Assembly (NCBI GenBank): GCA_023248535.1
Contig: JAHFEJ010000028.1
Span: 1 to 32,572, forward strand
Direction: 5' to 3'
DNA: 32,572 nt
Source of the DNA: Nitrospinales bacterium
Lineage (GTDB): Bacteria; Nitrospinota_A; UBA7883; JACRGQ01
Shown here: in pieces, positions 1-6,894 of the stretch
Layout of the letters: every line of letters begins with the position of its first letter
How positions within the stretch are numbered: the stretch's first letter is position 1
Program-made: the position numbers and the translations under genes
The notes under the pieces: model-generated
Seen by the model: only the letters and a program-made list of their open reading frames with translations
The model's database searches: none
What the model was told of the DNA's origin: nothing

Positions 1-117
1 GAGTCATCCAGCGCAGGGCTTACGGCCTGCGGGATGAGGAGTACCTCCGCCTTAAAATCCTTACCTGCATGCTGGAGGAATTATGACGATTCTACCCACT
101 CACTTGGGAGATGATCC
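1..117 (+). mobile_element. Right end of an insertion sequence, probably ISL3 family (continues left of the window)
   Basis: The window opens inside a transposase C-terminus (3-86). The following bases, about 88-117, look like a terminal inverted repeat: read inward from 117 they begin GGATCATCTCCCAAGTGAG and run to GGGTAGAATC, similar in layout to ISL3-type ends. The DUF262 reading frame on the minus strand runs into this segment and stops at 92-94, so its last eight or so codons come from the element. The bases outside the end (118-125, atttatta) are AT-rich, as expected of an 8-bp target site. The other end and its target duplication lie outside the window, so the element's limits are not proven. 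Confidence 0.6.
3..86 (+). CDS. IS transposase, C-terminal 27 residues only (partial)
   Basis: The frame starting at base 3 is open from the window edge to TGA at 84-86. It reads VIQRRAYGLRDEEYLRLKI and then LTCMLEEL. This run (R-R-A-Y-G-x-R-D-x-x-Y-L-R-L-K-I-L) resembles the extreme C-terminus of ISL3-family (IS204/IS1001/IS1096/IS1165) DDE transposases, which often end just inside the terminal repeat. The catalytic part lies outside the window. The family call rests on this short match and on the terminal repeat that follows. Confidence 0.6.
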   Translation, partial: VIQRRAYGLRDEEYLRLKILTCMLEEL

Positions 118-1078
118 ATTTATTAATGTCAGATTTATTTTTTAGAGCAGTTACGTTAAATTTTGAGCCGAGATTCGAAATAACAAACAAACAACGGATC
201 ACAAAGTCTTCATCTAACTCAAAATCATTTTTTGAATTGATCTCTTTTACAAATTTCGGGAATGTACTGGCGGACTCTTTCCAGTTGAGCTTTAACATGC
301 TAAAAATTAAATCAGACCGCTCCAGCTTAGTACCCCCAGTATTGACTCTTACAAACATCTCTAAAATATCTGCTTCGCTTTTCCGGCCAGGATTGTCTGA
401 AGGTAGATTTTCGTCAATTACCGATGCCCTTAAAATATTCTCCTGTTTGTAAAAAACATCATCAAACTTTTCGAGATTCATGGAAAGCCTATCCGAATCC
501 TCGTCAGTAAGAGTGAGTTTTTTGCTGATTTCTCTGGCAAGTTTCTTTTTATCATTAGGATCATACTTGAAAATATCCTGCACTTTTACATAAAACTCAG
601 GTTCATACTCATTATCTCTATCTTCATTTTGGAGCATCGCTTGCGTGGTCCAGTAATTATTCCACTCTCCAGATTCTTCATTTGAGACAAAATGGAATAA
701 ATATTTTGTTTCTGATACCGAATCGCTATCCTTACCGCTTAAAATGTTGAAATATAAATTTTTACCTTCGAGCGTTCCGTATAGGGCGATATAAAGAGAT
801 TGGAGCCGCTGCTGTCCATCAAGAACCAACTTAAGCTTATTTTTTTTAGTGTTATCTAGGAAAACATTTAAATTGTCGGCGTTGTAGTCAGCTTGAAATT
901 TTCGGTATTGGATATTCTCATATGTTTCCCAAATTAACGTGATTCCTATTGAGTACCCACGCATAATTGAATCCAATAGTTTTAGAATCTGTAACTCCTT
1001 CCACACGAACGAACGTTGCGTGGCAGGCAAGACTATTTCATTACTTTTTATTTGATTTAAAATAGATACAAGGCTCAT
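92..1078 (-). pseudogene. DUF262 (GmrS/ParB-like nuclease domain) protein, 3' end cut by the IS
   Basis: DUF262 is the N-terminal domain of GmrSD-type restriction systems and other defence proteins. It is a ParB/sulfiredoxin-like fold that uses nucleotide hydrolysis. Visible motifs are LPATQRSFVWK near the start and LVLDGQQRLQSLY (the DGQQR signature). The start is taken at 1078 because GGAGG lies just upstream (1083-1087); an in-frame ATG at 1093 has no such site. The frame ends in WIISQVSG, encoded by the IS end, so the native C-terminus is missing and no DUF1524 (HNH) domain is present. The gene is visibly more AT-rich than its right-hand neighbours, which suggests horizontal acquisition. 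It is probably a broken remnant, though a shortened protein could still be made. Confidence 0.7.
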
Positions 1079-1268
1079 ACTTCCTCCATCCATATTTGTT
1101 ATTTTTTTACATAAGGAATTTTACCACCAATCTGGATTATTAGTTAAACAAAGATCGCCAAAGACCAAGCGATTCCACCCAGCGCCCATATTTGTCTTTA
1201 ATGGTGGATGTGAGGGGAGTTTATTTTGCCTCATTCGCATCAGGCTCAGCGGCTCTGAAGCGGAACGT

Positions 1269-2573
1269 TCACGGCTTTTTAACCGATATTTTCGCCCCCA
1301 CGCATTCCTTTTGCTTATCCGGCTGCACCTGCCATGCCCAGCCTCCGGCGTTCTTTCCCAGGCAACGCCCCACGGGCGAGCCTTCCCCTTTAACCAACAG
1401 CAGATACATATCGCTGATGATGGAGGCGTTGTCGGCCACATACGAATGTCCGAGAAGGCTGGTATCGACCCGCTCGGCATCCACCAAGTCGATCCCCCTC
1501 ATCGGCTCGAGGGATGTCCCCTGCCCCGCGCGCGGATAGTTGCCGTGAACCTTGTTGGACAACGCCAGCGCGGCGTCCTTTGACGAGAAGTAGACCGTCA
1601 CATGCCCCGCCTGGCTTATTTTTGGCGCGATGTCCCGCATGAAGATGCCAGCGTCAATATCGGGCGCGGCCAAGATCACCTCGTTCAGCTTAAGCTTGGG
1701 GTTGGTTTGCCGCAACGACAGCAGCGCGCGGGAGAAGAGCCGGTTTCCCATGCTGTGGGCCACCACATGCAGCTTTTCCACTTTGGTTTTCTGCGCCAGC
1801 GTCTTCAGATACTCTTCCAGGTGGGGTATCGCCCACTCCATATTGTTTTCGTCGAACGTGTACTCCGCCGCCTGTCCGGCGGAGGGCCAGCTGAAGAACG
1901 CCGCCGCCCCCTCGAACTTGAGATCGTACGCGATCTGCGCGGTGCGCAGCGCGGCATCATCGAAGGTGTTCATGTAGCCGTGGACGAAAACCACGATCTC
2001 GCTCTTGGGCGATTTGGCCAGCCTCGCCCGCAGGTTTTCGGCGAACTGCCCGATGTCATTAAACGGTGCGATGTTCTGCAGGACGATATGTTTTGACGGA
2101 TCGGCGCTGAATTCCAGACGGTACCACTTGGGCAGTTCCATCTCGCCGGCCTTATGGGTCTTGGGAATGCTGACCTCGCAGATGCCGGTCTGAAGGCCTT
2201 CCCCCCTTTGGGGCCCATACCCTTTGTTGGGGTCTTTTGGGTCGAGGCGGTTCCTGTCGGTGCCGTAATAAACCGGCACGGTGACGAAATCCTTGTTTTC
2301 ATCCCCACCTTTTTTCAAAGGGGCGATTCTCACTGTTGATTCCGCCGCTGGAGCCGACCGCGTAGCAGCCTCTACTCCCCTTGCCTGAAGCGGCGCTGCT
2401 TCCCGTGGCTGCGATTGAGGGGCTGGGGCTGACCGCTCCCCCTTTGAAGCTTTATCAGCCGCTCCCCCTTTTTCCACATCCTGCACTTTGGCCGATTTTT
2501 CCTGCGCGGCGCAGGCGGCCAACGAAAGCGCCAATAACAATACCAATCCCGGCCAAGTGCAGCTTTTCTTCAT
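1269..2573 (-). CDS. Alpha/beta hydrolase lipoprotein, DUF900 family
   Basis: The 434-residue protein has a lipoprotein signal peptide (hydrophobic stretch, then LSLAAC with lipidated Cys at residue 21), a low-complexity Ala/Lys/Glu-rich linker to about residue 90, and a DUF900 hydrolase domain. It shows VPVYYGTDRN at the domain start, VVFVHGYMNTFDD (oxyanion region) and VVAHSMGNRLF, whose Ser at about residue 274 is the expected nucleophile. AAPDID further on resembles the acid-residue region. The family is predicted to hydrolyse esters or lipids; its substrate is unknown. Start: AAAGGAG lies seven bases before the ATG. It stands alone, transcribed towards the DUF262 remnant. The protein should be anchored in the envelope and face the periplasm. 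Confidence 0.85.
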   Translation of the reverse strand: MKKSCTWPGLVLLLALSLAACAAQEKSAKVQDVEKGGAADKASKGERSAPAPQSQPREAAPLQARGVEAATRSAPAAESTVRIAPLKKGGDENKDFVTVPVYYGTDRNRLDPKDPNKGYGPQRGEGLQTGICEVSIPKTHKAGEMELPKWYRLEFSADPSKHIVLQNIAPFNDIGQFAENLRARLAKSPKSEIVVFVHGYMNTFDDAALRTAQIAYDLKFEGAAAFFSWPSAGQAAEYTFDENNMEWAIPHLEEYLKTLAQKTKVEKLHVVAHSMGNRLFSRALLSLRQTNPKLKLNEVILAAPDIDAGIFMRDIAPKISQAGHVTVYFSSKDAALALSNKVHGNYPRAGQGTSLEPMRGIDLVDAERVDTSLLGHSYVADNASIISDMYLLLVKGEGSPVGRCLGKNAGGWAWQVQPDKQKECVGAKISVKKP

Positions 2574-2619
2574 TTTCCCGCTCCTTTACGTGGAAATGCT
2601 ATCACAAATCCGGGTTATT

Positions 2620-2696
2620 GGCCGGGCACGGCGGTGTGCTTCAACTCCCTTCCCATCACCCTCTATGAATACAAAAACCCCCTTTGGGAAAAAGGG
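2620..2696 (+). repeat. 77-bp direct repeat, copy A
   Basis: This copy matches 2802-2878 at 72 of 77 positions by eye with no gaps. It contains GCTTCAACTCCCTTC followed by ATGAATACAAAAACCCCCTT. The same words occur, inverted, at the 3' end and terminator of the tmRNA gene nearby. It lies in the 319-bp stretch between the hydrolase start and the tmRNA, where I see no convincing gene. Confidence 0.85.
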
Positions 2697-2713
2697 ATTG
2701 TATTGGGGAGTTG

Positions 2714-2753
2714 GCCGCTCACGCCCCGCCATCCGTGGCGGGGCGTGAGTGGC
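2714..2753. repeat. Hairpin between the two 77-bp repeats
   Basis: The left arm GCCGCTCACGCCCCGCCA (2714-2731) pairs with 2736-2753 with one G-T mismatch around a 4-base loop (TCCG). No T-run follows, so this is not a clear terminator. It may be part of the repeated unit or a separate palindromic element. Confidence 0.7.
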
Positions 2754-2801
2754 CCGGCGCACCGCCTAAGCTCGCATCACGCTCGCTTGCCCTCCCTCAC
2801 C

Positions 2802-2878
2802 GGTCAGGCACGGCGGTGTGCTTCAACTCCCTTCTCATCACCCACCATGAATACAAAAACCCCCTTTGGGAAAAAGGG
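2802..2878 (+). repeat. 77-bp direct repeat, copy B
   Basis: This is the second copy of the repeat at 2620-2696. Its right part forms the left arm of the long palindrome that ends inside the tmRNA gene. Relative to the tmRNA it is an inverted, diverged copy of the T-arm, acceptor and terminator sequence (TTCAACTCCC, CCACCATGAATAC). Confidence 0.85.
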
Positions 2879-2898
2879 GGTTTTTGTATTCATGGTGG
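2842..2898 (-). terminator. tmRNA terminator: long perfect palindrome reaching into the tmRNA 3' end
   Basis: The arms 2842-2867 and 2873-2898 are perfect reverse complements of 26 bases around a 5-base loop (2868-2872). In the tmRNA transcript (leftward) the structure holds CCCCC and GGGGG blocks followed by TTTTTG, so it can act as an intrinsic terminator. It is unusual because the first arm begins with the CCACCA that is the mature tmRNA 3' end, so the primary transcript can fold either the acceptor end or the full hairpin. Confidence 0.75.
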
Positions 2899-3260
2899 AG
2901 GCGAGGGGAGTTGAACCCCTGTCCGAAAACCATTGAACGTCAGGACTACATGCGTAGCCTTCGATTTATTGTCGCAAACGGCGCGCCCGAAGGCAGGCTC
3001 GGCCGTCCGCCATCAACGTTCCCCGCGTCGCGGGTTCATCTCATCCCTGCCCCCGTTGACCTGGCAGAAACCATCCGGAATTGTATAACATCCTTTGCGG
3101 CGCCTCCGGAGAGCTTCGCATCGGATGCTCACGGGTTATTAAGCCGCGAGAGCGTAATCGAAATTATTGGCGATTGTAATCGCTTAACGTTATTACGAGG
3201 ACGTAACCCTCGGCATGCCCTGTGCGATCGCCGTATTCCCGTCGAAACCGGTACGCCCCC
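2893..3260 (-). ncRNA. ssrA: Transfer-messenger RNA (tmRNA)
   Basis: This RNA rescues stalled ribosomes with SmpB and adds a degradation tag. On the minus strand the 5' end reads GGGGGCGTACCGGTTTCGAC (from 3260), the standard tmRNA start. The 3' end reads GGTTCAACTCCCCTCGCC and TCCACCA, ending at 2893 with an encoded CCA. The 5' GGGGGCG pairs with 3' CGCCTCC, giving the G3-U pair that specifies alanine charging. The tag frame at 3136-3171 reads ANNFDYALAA then TAATAA. Total length is 368 nt, typical of a one-piece tmRNA. No integrase gene is seen next to it, although ssrA 3' ends are common integration sites. Confidence 0.96.
3136..3171 (-). other. tmRNA tag-peptide reading frame (ANNFDYALAA)
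   Basis: From 3171 leftward the codons are GCC AAT AAT TTC GAT TAC GCT CTC GCG GCT TAA TAA. The C-terminal YALAA is the usual signal read by ClpXP and similar proteases. The resume codon is taken as GCC by alignment with the general A-N-x-x-x-Y-A-L-A-A pattern. Confidence 0.9.
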
Positions 3261-3279
3261 AGTTTCTTCTTCAACGAGC

Positions 3280-3285
3280 ATTATA
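3280..3285 (-). promoter_or_regulatory. Candidate -10 box for the tmRNA gene
   Basis: TATAAT lies on the minus strand 19 bases upstream of the mature tmRNA 5' end, leaving room for a short leader removed by RNase P. I see no good -35 hexamer at 17 bases. Confidence 0.5.
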
Positions 3286-3328
3286 CCGCATTCGTGCCCC
3301 AACCGGGGATTTATCGTGCTTACCGGGC

Positions 3329-3334
3329 TATAAT
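3329..3334 (+). promoter_or_regulatory. Candidate -10 box for the DUF302 gene
   Basis: A perfect TATAAT sits on the plus strand 66 bases before the DUF302 start codon and diverges from the tmRNA promoter. The -35 region is weak, so this is tentative. Confidence 0.4.
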
Positions 3335-3400
3335 TAATGAACCGAAACCGCCGAAAACGGCTCTATGAACAGCATACGACCGATTAATACAGGAGGTATT

Positions 3401-3796
3401 ATGAAGGAAACCGGCTACGGCCTGTCGCGCGGCCTTACCATAGGATTTGATGCGGCGGAAAAACGGATACGCGAAACGCTGAAAGAACAGGGATTCGGCA
3501 TCCTCACGGAGATCGACGTTCAGCGGACGCTCAAAGACAAGATCGGCGCGGAAATGAAACGCTACAAAATCCTCGGCGCGTGCAACCCGAAGTTCGCCCA
3601 GAAAGCGCTCGCCACCGAAACCGAGATCGGCCTGATGATGCCGTGCAACGTCATCGTGTACGAAGGGGATGACGGCGCGGTTCACGTTTCGGCCATCGAT
3701 CCGCTGGCGGCGATGGGGGCCATCGGCATCGATGCGCTCAAGCCGCACGCGGCGGAAGTGCGCGAAAAACTGAAGAACGCGATCCTCGCCGTTTAA
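3401..3796 (+). CDS. DUF302 domain protein
   Basis: The 131-residue soluble protein has no signal peptide. Most of its length matches the DUF302 pattern: an amphipathic region with RIRETLKEQGFGILTEIDV, the central YKILGACNPKFAQKAL and the GLMMPCNVIVYE strand. DUF302 proteins are small alpha/beta proteins of unknown function found near respiratory and metal-related genes. The start at 3401 is set by AGGAGG seven bases upstream; an in-frame ATG at 3365 has no ribosome site. Cys residues occur in GACNP and MPCNV. It appears to be a single-gene unit. Confidence 0.85.
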   Translation: MKETGYGLSRGLTIGFDAAEKRIRETLKEQGFGILTEIDVQRTLKDKIGAEMKRYKILGACNPKFAQKALATETEIGLMMPCNVIVYEGDDGAVHVSAIDPLAAMGAIGIDALKPHAAEVREKLKNAILAV

Positions 3797-3820
3797 TCCC
3801 TGATCCTCATGATGGAACAA

Positions 3821-3940
3821 ACCACGGAGACGCAGAGGCACAGAGAAAAACTTCCCCTTCATCCCCTTCTTGGAACGGAGTGGTGGATGTGAATCGGATT
3901 CAATGCCTTTCCCCGTCTGTGCCTCGTGTGTCTCTGTGGT
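3821..3940. repeat. Dispersed palindromic repeat, copy 1 (ACCACGGAGACGCAG type)
   Basis: The left arm 3821-3845 (ACCACGGAGACGCAGAGGCA and on) and right arm 3915-3940 (ending TCTCTGTGGT) are imperfect inverted repeats about 70 bases apart. Related sequences occur at 13215-13290 and 30691-30720. It lies between two convergent genes, so it may act as a bidirectional transcript end, but its wording is that of a dispersed repeat family. Confidence 0.75.
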
Positions 3941-3994
3941 TATTCTTCTTCCCAATGCATCTACTATTGGGATGACTGGTAAATAAACCGCCGC

Positions 3995-4474
3995 TTAGGG
4001 GTTCCTGAACACATCGTGGCAGTTTACGCATCCTTCGCCAATGGTGTTGGCCATCTTTTGCAGTTCCAGCATCGTGGCGATGGCGGCTTTTTCTTTCATC
4101 TCCGATGCGGTTGTGTGAACCTGCTCGTCAAAAACCGGGATGGTGTCTTTTATCATGTCGGCGTTCTTTTTAATGTAGGGCTTCAGTCCCCCTTTGGGCA
4201 TCGGGTGCGACGAGATGCCGGCGGCCCCCTGCTCCACCATGTAGCGGTTGTTGGTCATAATGCCCCACTGGATGCGGTTGAGGTTCGACGCCAGATCGTG
4301 CATCACCTGCATCAGGGTCAGGTCTTCGCGCCCCTTCTCCCCCGCTGCCGCTTCCTCATGCGAGTGCGCGTGCGGATCGGCCGGTTTGGCGGCGTGGCTG
4401 TGGCTGTGTTCAGCGGCAAAAGCGGTGGTTCCCATAATGATCAGCGCGGCGGCAAGCATCGGAAAAAATTTCAT
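3995..4474 (-). CDS. Cytochrome c'-like periplasmic protein
   Basis: The 159-residue protein has a signal peptide (KFFPMLAAALIIMGTTAFAA), a His-rich segment with repeated HSH/HAH (residues about 22-45), a helical body and a single heme motif near the C-terminus (GCVNCHDVFRNP). A C-terminal CxxCH after a four-helix body is the layout of class II cytochromes c (cytochrome c'/c-556). These bind gases or carry electrons in the periplasm. The start at 4474 is supported by GGAGG seven bases upstream; the longer frame from 4567 lacks one. The His-rich leader could bind metal ions, which is an inference. Confidence 0.8.
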   Translation of the reverse strand: MKFFPMLAAALIIMGTTAFAAEHSHSHAAKPADPHAHSHEEAAAGEKGREDLTLMQVMHDLASNLNRIQWGIMTNNRYMVEQGAAGISSHPMPKGGLKPYIKKNADMIKDTIPVFDEQVHTTASEMKEKAAIATMLELQKMANTIGEGCVNCHDVFRNP

Positions 4475-4681
4475 GTAAAGGCCTCCATATGTGTTGTTAT
4501 CCCGGTGCGTTGTTGTTCCGCGCATATATTTGCACAGGAAGTTGCGCGAGGATATGTCATTTGTCATGCGGGATTAACAGAGCCTTAACCAATTGGTCAA
4601 CTCACCTTAACATTGCATGATTACACTACACCCGTTGTTTGAATGGATACCCGCTGATTTCCAAATAAGGATCATTTTAAA

Positions 4682-6196
4682 ATGCCTGCAATTGCTGCGG
4701 TTGATATCGGCGCCAACGGGATGCGCATGATCGTCGGGAACATCGATAAAGACAACCGCCTTGATGCGATCGAGTGGTTTCGCGAACCCGTCCGCTTGGG
4801 GCAGGACGCGTTCGGTGCGGCGGGTGTGCTTTCGGAACAGGTCATTGACCGCGGTATCGAAACGCTCGGACGGTTCAGGGACATGATGGGAAAATACGGA
4901 GTGGTGCGGTCTAAAATCGTGGCCACCAGCGCGTTGCGCGAGGCGAAAAACCGGGATGTCTTCGTCGCCAGGGCCAGTAAAGAACTCGGGATGGACATCA
5001 TCATTATCGGCGCGGAAGAAGAAGCCCGGCTGATACATCTTGCCGTGCATGACAAGTTGCAGGCCAAAAAGAAAATGTCCCTTCTTGTCGACATCGGGGG
5101 CGGAAGCGTGGAAATTACGCTGGCTGCCGATGGGCAGGTACTTTCGACCGTCAGTTATGCGATAGGGACGGTGCGGCTTATGTGCGAACTGGGGGGGAAA
5201 AACCACGATGAGGGGGATTTCAACCAACTGGTGCACGAGTATGCGCGCTCCCTCCGCAAACAGCTTAAAAAAGAAATCGGCGAAAAGAAGATCGATCTTT
5301 GCGTCGGAACCGGCGGCAACATCGAATGTATGGGGGACTTGCGCCGGGAACTGCTTTCCAAAGATTCCAATTCCGTTATAAGCGTGGACGAGTTGAACGC
5401 CATAGTGAAAAAGCTTCGGGATTCTTCCTATTCGGAACGGGTGGGGCGCATGGGGCTTCGTCCCGACAGGGCGGACGTAATAGTTCCCGCCGCAATAGTC
5501 CTGCAACGGATCGTAAAACAGTCCGGCGCTTCTGAAATAACCGTTCCGCACGTCGGCTTGAAGGACGGCCTCTTGCTGGACATCCGGAATGGCCTCTATG
5601 GCGATAAGAACGATAGCGTCCACCGGGGACAGGTGCTTGCCTGGGCAAAACAGCTCGGCCGGAAATACGCCTTCGACGAACAGCACGCCGTAACCGTTTC
5701 CGCATTCAGCGTAAAACTGTTCGAAGCGACAAAGGAACTGCACGGCCTGAATGGCGACGCCCTCCTTCTCCTTGAAACCGCCGCCCTCCTCCACGATATC
5801 GGGCAATTCATCGACGTTTCCAAACACCACAAACACACCTATTACCTGCTTTCGGCTACCTCCATAATCGGGTTAAGCAGGCCCCAGATGGCGGTCGTGG
5901 CGAACATCGCCAGGTATCACCGGATGGCCTTCCCGAACGTGCGGCATGAGGGGTATGCCGCGCTGCCGATGAAAGACCGGGCCGTGACTTCGAAACTGGC
6001 GGCCATCCTGAGAATCGCCGACGCGATGGATATGGAACATGATTCGCAGGTAACCCATTTTAATCTGGAATTAAGCAAGTCCCGCTGCGCCATCCGGCTT
6101 AAAGGCAAAGGCGATCTCAAGCTGGAAAAATGGAAGCTGGCCAAAAAGGCCGGGCTGTTTGAAGAAGTTTTTAACATGAAAGTGGCCGTGGAATAA
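4682..6196 (+). CDS. Ppx/GppA-family phosphatase with C-terminal HD domain (exopolyphosphatase-like)
   Basis: Ppx/GppA proteins hydrolyse polyphosphate or the 5'-phosphate of pppGpp. The 504-residue protein starts with the ASKHA phosphate-1 motif (AVDIGANGMRMIVG), then TSALREAKN, IIGAEEEARLIHLA and VDIGGGSVEITL. After about residue 310 comes an HD-type region with ALLHDIGQFID near residue 370 and HHKHTYYLL. This is the long Ppx form, as in E. coli Ppx (513 residues). The usual Ser/Asn in the first loop (DIGSNS) is DIGANG here. It is the first gene of a tight operon: the next start is six bases after its stop. Polyphosphatase and pppGppase activity cannot be told apart by sequence alone. Confidence 0.85.
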   Translation: MPAIAAVDIGANGMRMIVGNIDKDNRLDAIEWFREPVRLGQDAFGAAGVLSEQVIDRGIETLGRFRDMMGKYGVVRSKIVATSALREAKNRDVFVARASKELGMDIIIIGAEEEARLIHLAVHDKLQAKKKMSLLVDIGGGSVEITLAADGQVLSTVSYAIGTVRLMCELGGKNHDEGDFNQLVHEYARSLRKQLKKEIGEKKIDLCVGTGGNIECMGDLRRELLSKDSNSVISVDELNAIVKKLRDSSYSERVGRMGLRPDRADVIVPAAIVLQRIVKQSGASEITVPHVGLKDGLLLDIRNGLYGDKNDSVHRGQVLAWAKQLGRKYAFDEQHAVTVSAFSVKLFEATKELHGLNGDALLLLETAALLHDIGQFIDVSKHHKHTYYLLSATSIIGLSRPQMAVVANIARYHRMAFPNVRHEGYAALPMKDRAVTSKLAAILRIADAMDMEHDSQVTHFNLELSKSRCAIRLKGKGDLKLEKWKLAKKAGLFEEVFNMKVAVE

Positions 6197-6201
6197 AAAT
6201 A

Positions 6202-6894
6202 ATGGAAAAGAAGAACCGGGCAAACAGCGAAATAACCGGCAAGCTGATAGCCGCCGAAGGACTGGACGGTTCGGGGAAATCCACCCAGATATATCTCATC
6301 AAACGGTGGCTGGAGCTTGAGGGGTATAAGGTGGCCTTTACCGAGTGGAACTCGTCGGCATTGGTCAAGGAAGCGACAAAGAAGGGGAAAAAACGCAAGA
6401 TGTTGACGCCGACAACCTTTTCGCTCATTCACAGCACCGATTTCGCCGACCGATACGAACGGCAGATTTTGCCCTTGTTGCAGGGCGGGTTCATCGTACT
6501 GGCCGACCGCTATGTATATACCGCGTTCGCGCGCGATGCCGTACGGGGTTGCAGCAGGGAATGGCTTCGCAAACTTTACGGATACGTGCGCCCGCCGGAC
6601 ATAACGTTCTTTTTCAAGATTCCGTTGGAAACCGCGTTCCACCGGATACTCGACGGCAGACCCCAACTCAAATACCACGAAGCGGGTTTGGACATGGGAC
6701 TTTCGGCCGACCCTTACGAAAGTTTCAGGCTGTTCCAGGGAAGGGTCTATGACGAATACCTGAGCATGGCGGATGAATTTAATTTCACCGCGGTGGATGG
6801 AAGCCAGCAGCCGAACGTGCAACAGGAAAATCTAAGGAACATTATCCAGCAAAGAATCGATCTTCCGAGGTACCGATGGAAAGACCACAGATAA
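6202..6894 (+). CDS. Thymidylate-kinase-like P-loop kinase (first paralogue)
   Basis: The 230-residue protein has the thymidylate kinase fold pattern: Walker A GLDGSGKST at residues 20-28 (intact Lys) and LADRYVYTAFARDAVRG near residues 100-116, in the place of the DRY motif. True dTMP kinases usually continue DRYxxSxxAYQ, with Gln helping bind the thymine base. Here that part is YTAFARD, so the substrate may differ. Its P-loop is set for phosphoryl transfer. It lies between the Ppx-like gene and a second paralogue, and its 3' end overlaps the next start by 19 bases, so translation is probably coupled. A polyphosphate-linked nucleotide kinase role is plausible from context but unproven. Confidence 0.75.
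   Translation: MEKKNRANSEITGKLIAAEGLDGSGKSTQIYLIKRWLELEGYKVAFTEWNSSALVKEATKKGKKRKMLTPTTFSLIHSTDFADRYERQILPLLQGGFIVLADRYVYTAFARDAVRGCSREWLRKLYGYVRPPDITFFFKIPLETAFHRILDGRPQLKYHEAGLDMGLSADPYESFRLFQGRVYDEYLSMADEFNFTAVDGSQQPNVQQENLRNIIQQRIDLPRYRWKDHR

Noticed and set aside
2634-2936. Repeated short frames reading MNTKTPFGKK in both 77-bp copies
   Set aside because: The word arises from the terminator palindrome sequence; there is no ribosome site and no shared downstream coding.
2620-3260. Integrated element with att sites at ssrA
   Set aside because: The repeats suggest past insertion, but no integrase or cargo lies between them, so an element cannot be claimed.
2866-3333. 155-residue plus-strand frame across the tmRNA
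   Set aside because: It lies entirely over the antisense of tmRNA, whose structure is certain.
4607-5836. 409-residue minus-strand frame
   Set aside because: Shadow of the Ppx/GppA gene, caused by the third-position GC bias.
6202-6894. Calling this gene tmk
   Set aside because: The DRY region departs from true dTMP kinases and a degenerate paralogue follows, so the gene symbol is not justified.
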